Shown here in pieces: positions 63,993 to 64,000 of a stretch of 64,000 nucleotides of DNA. Made by a program: the position numbers and the translations under genes. Source of the DNA: Mycobacterium intracellulare ATCC 13950 (GTDB taxonomy: Bacteria > Actinomycetota > Actinomycetes > Mycobacteriales > Mycobacteriaceae). Position 1 is the first letter of the stretch, and the number at the start of each line of letters is the position of its first letter. The stretch lies in NCBI RefSeq assembly GCF_000277125.1, contig NC_016946.1:4836001-4900000 (forward strand), given 5' to 3'. The notes beneath the pieces were generated by a model that was not told the origin of the DNA, made no database searches, and saw nothing but the letters and a program-made list of their open reading frames with translations.

Positions 63993-64000
63993 TGAATTAG

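Overview
The window is a high-GC chromosomal segment of a mycobacterium. Gene content and order follow the Mycobacterium tuberculosis blocks Rv0389-Rv0423c and Rv0356c-Rv0381c (recalled from memory, not searched). Extra genes, REP/13E12-type HNH proteins, TIGR00027 methyltransferases and abundant intergenic repeats suggest a slow-growing non-tuberculous species, possibly of or near the M. avium complex. I cannot fix the species. I saw no rRNA, tRNA, CRISPR array or prophage.

Layout. 1-5.4 kb: a truncated PAS-ANTAR regulator, divergent from a TPP-riboswitch-controlled thiC-thiD-hydrolase run, then a MarR regulator with a strong candidate operator and an F420-type (LLM) oxidoreductase. 5.4-21 kb: mostly accessory and cell-surface genes. 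These are an LpqM-like metallopeptidase lipoprotein, a beta-lactamase-fold hydrolase, two TIGR00027 methyltransferases around a 13E12/HNH protein, a glycosyltransferase/M23-like fusion, an unknown protein, a sugar-nucleotide epimerase in a lower-GC patch, a tandem LpqL pair of which one copy has lost its metal ligands, a DUF2752-CD225 membrane pair, and two duplicated secreted proteins. 21-24.6 kb: the second thiamine cluster (thiO-thiS-thiG plus an SGNH hydrolase, under a second TPP riboswitch, divergent from thiE). 24.6-30 kb: mutT3 and the overlapping glnX-glnH-pknG unit, which senses amino acids and controls central metabolism.

30-34 kb: an insertion hot spot. An IS3-family element with intact ends and a CGC target duplication sits inside codon 12 of an IS30-family transposase, and the IS30 element itself lies between two inverted copies of an intergenic repeat. 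33.9-41 kb: ackA, pta, fgd1 (the acetate switch and F420 reduction), a metallo-beta-lactamase-fold protein, a GNAT, a third TIGR00027 methyltransferase and DUF3054. 41.1-45.5 kb: an SDR, two acyl-CoA dehydrogenases and a TetR regulator, apparently an acyl-CoA catabolic unit, followed by a secreted protein. 45.9-49.4 kb: a previously overlooked-looking 40-residue lipopeptide with its own terminator, ndhA, metZ and a rhodanese. 49.5-52.7 kb: purT, a thioesterase and purA in one direction. 52.9-64 kb: a secreted histidine phosphatase, Rv0358/Rv0359-like genes, a cation-efflux gene with a 24-bp palindromic operator, DUF3151, an Rv0361-like protein, fba, dedA, a fused CoA-transferase, a GH76 mannanase, a SpoU methyltransferase and an Rv0381c-like lipoprotein.

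Two dispersed repeat families tie distant parts of the window together. One is built on GCGATCGCAAGCGCGGC; it follows thiC, forms a ~56-bp tandem array in the fgd1 divergent promoter, and lies in frame inside pta. The other is built on GTGTGAA / TTCACAC palindromic arms and lies in intergenic gaps around 30.1, 31.2, 33.8 and 62.4 kb. No single new system is proven. The best leads are the degenerate LpqL partner, the degenerate GT2-M23 fusion, the coding-sequence repeat in pta and the nested insertion sequences.
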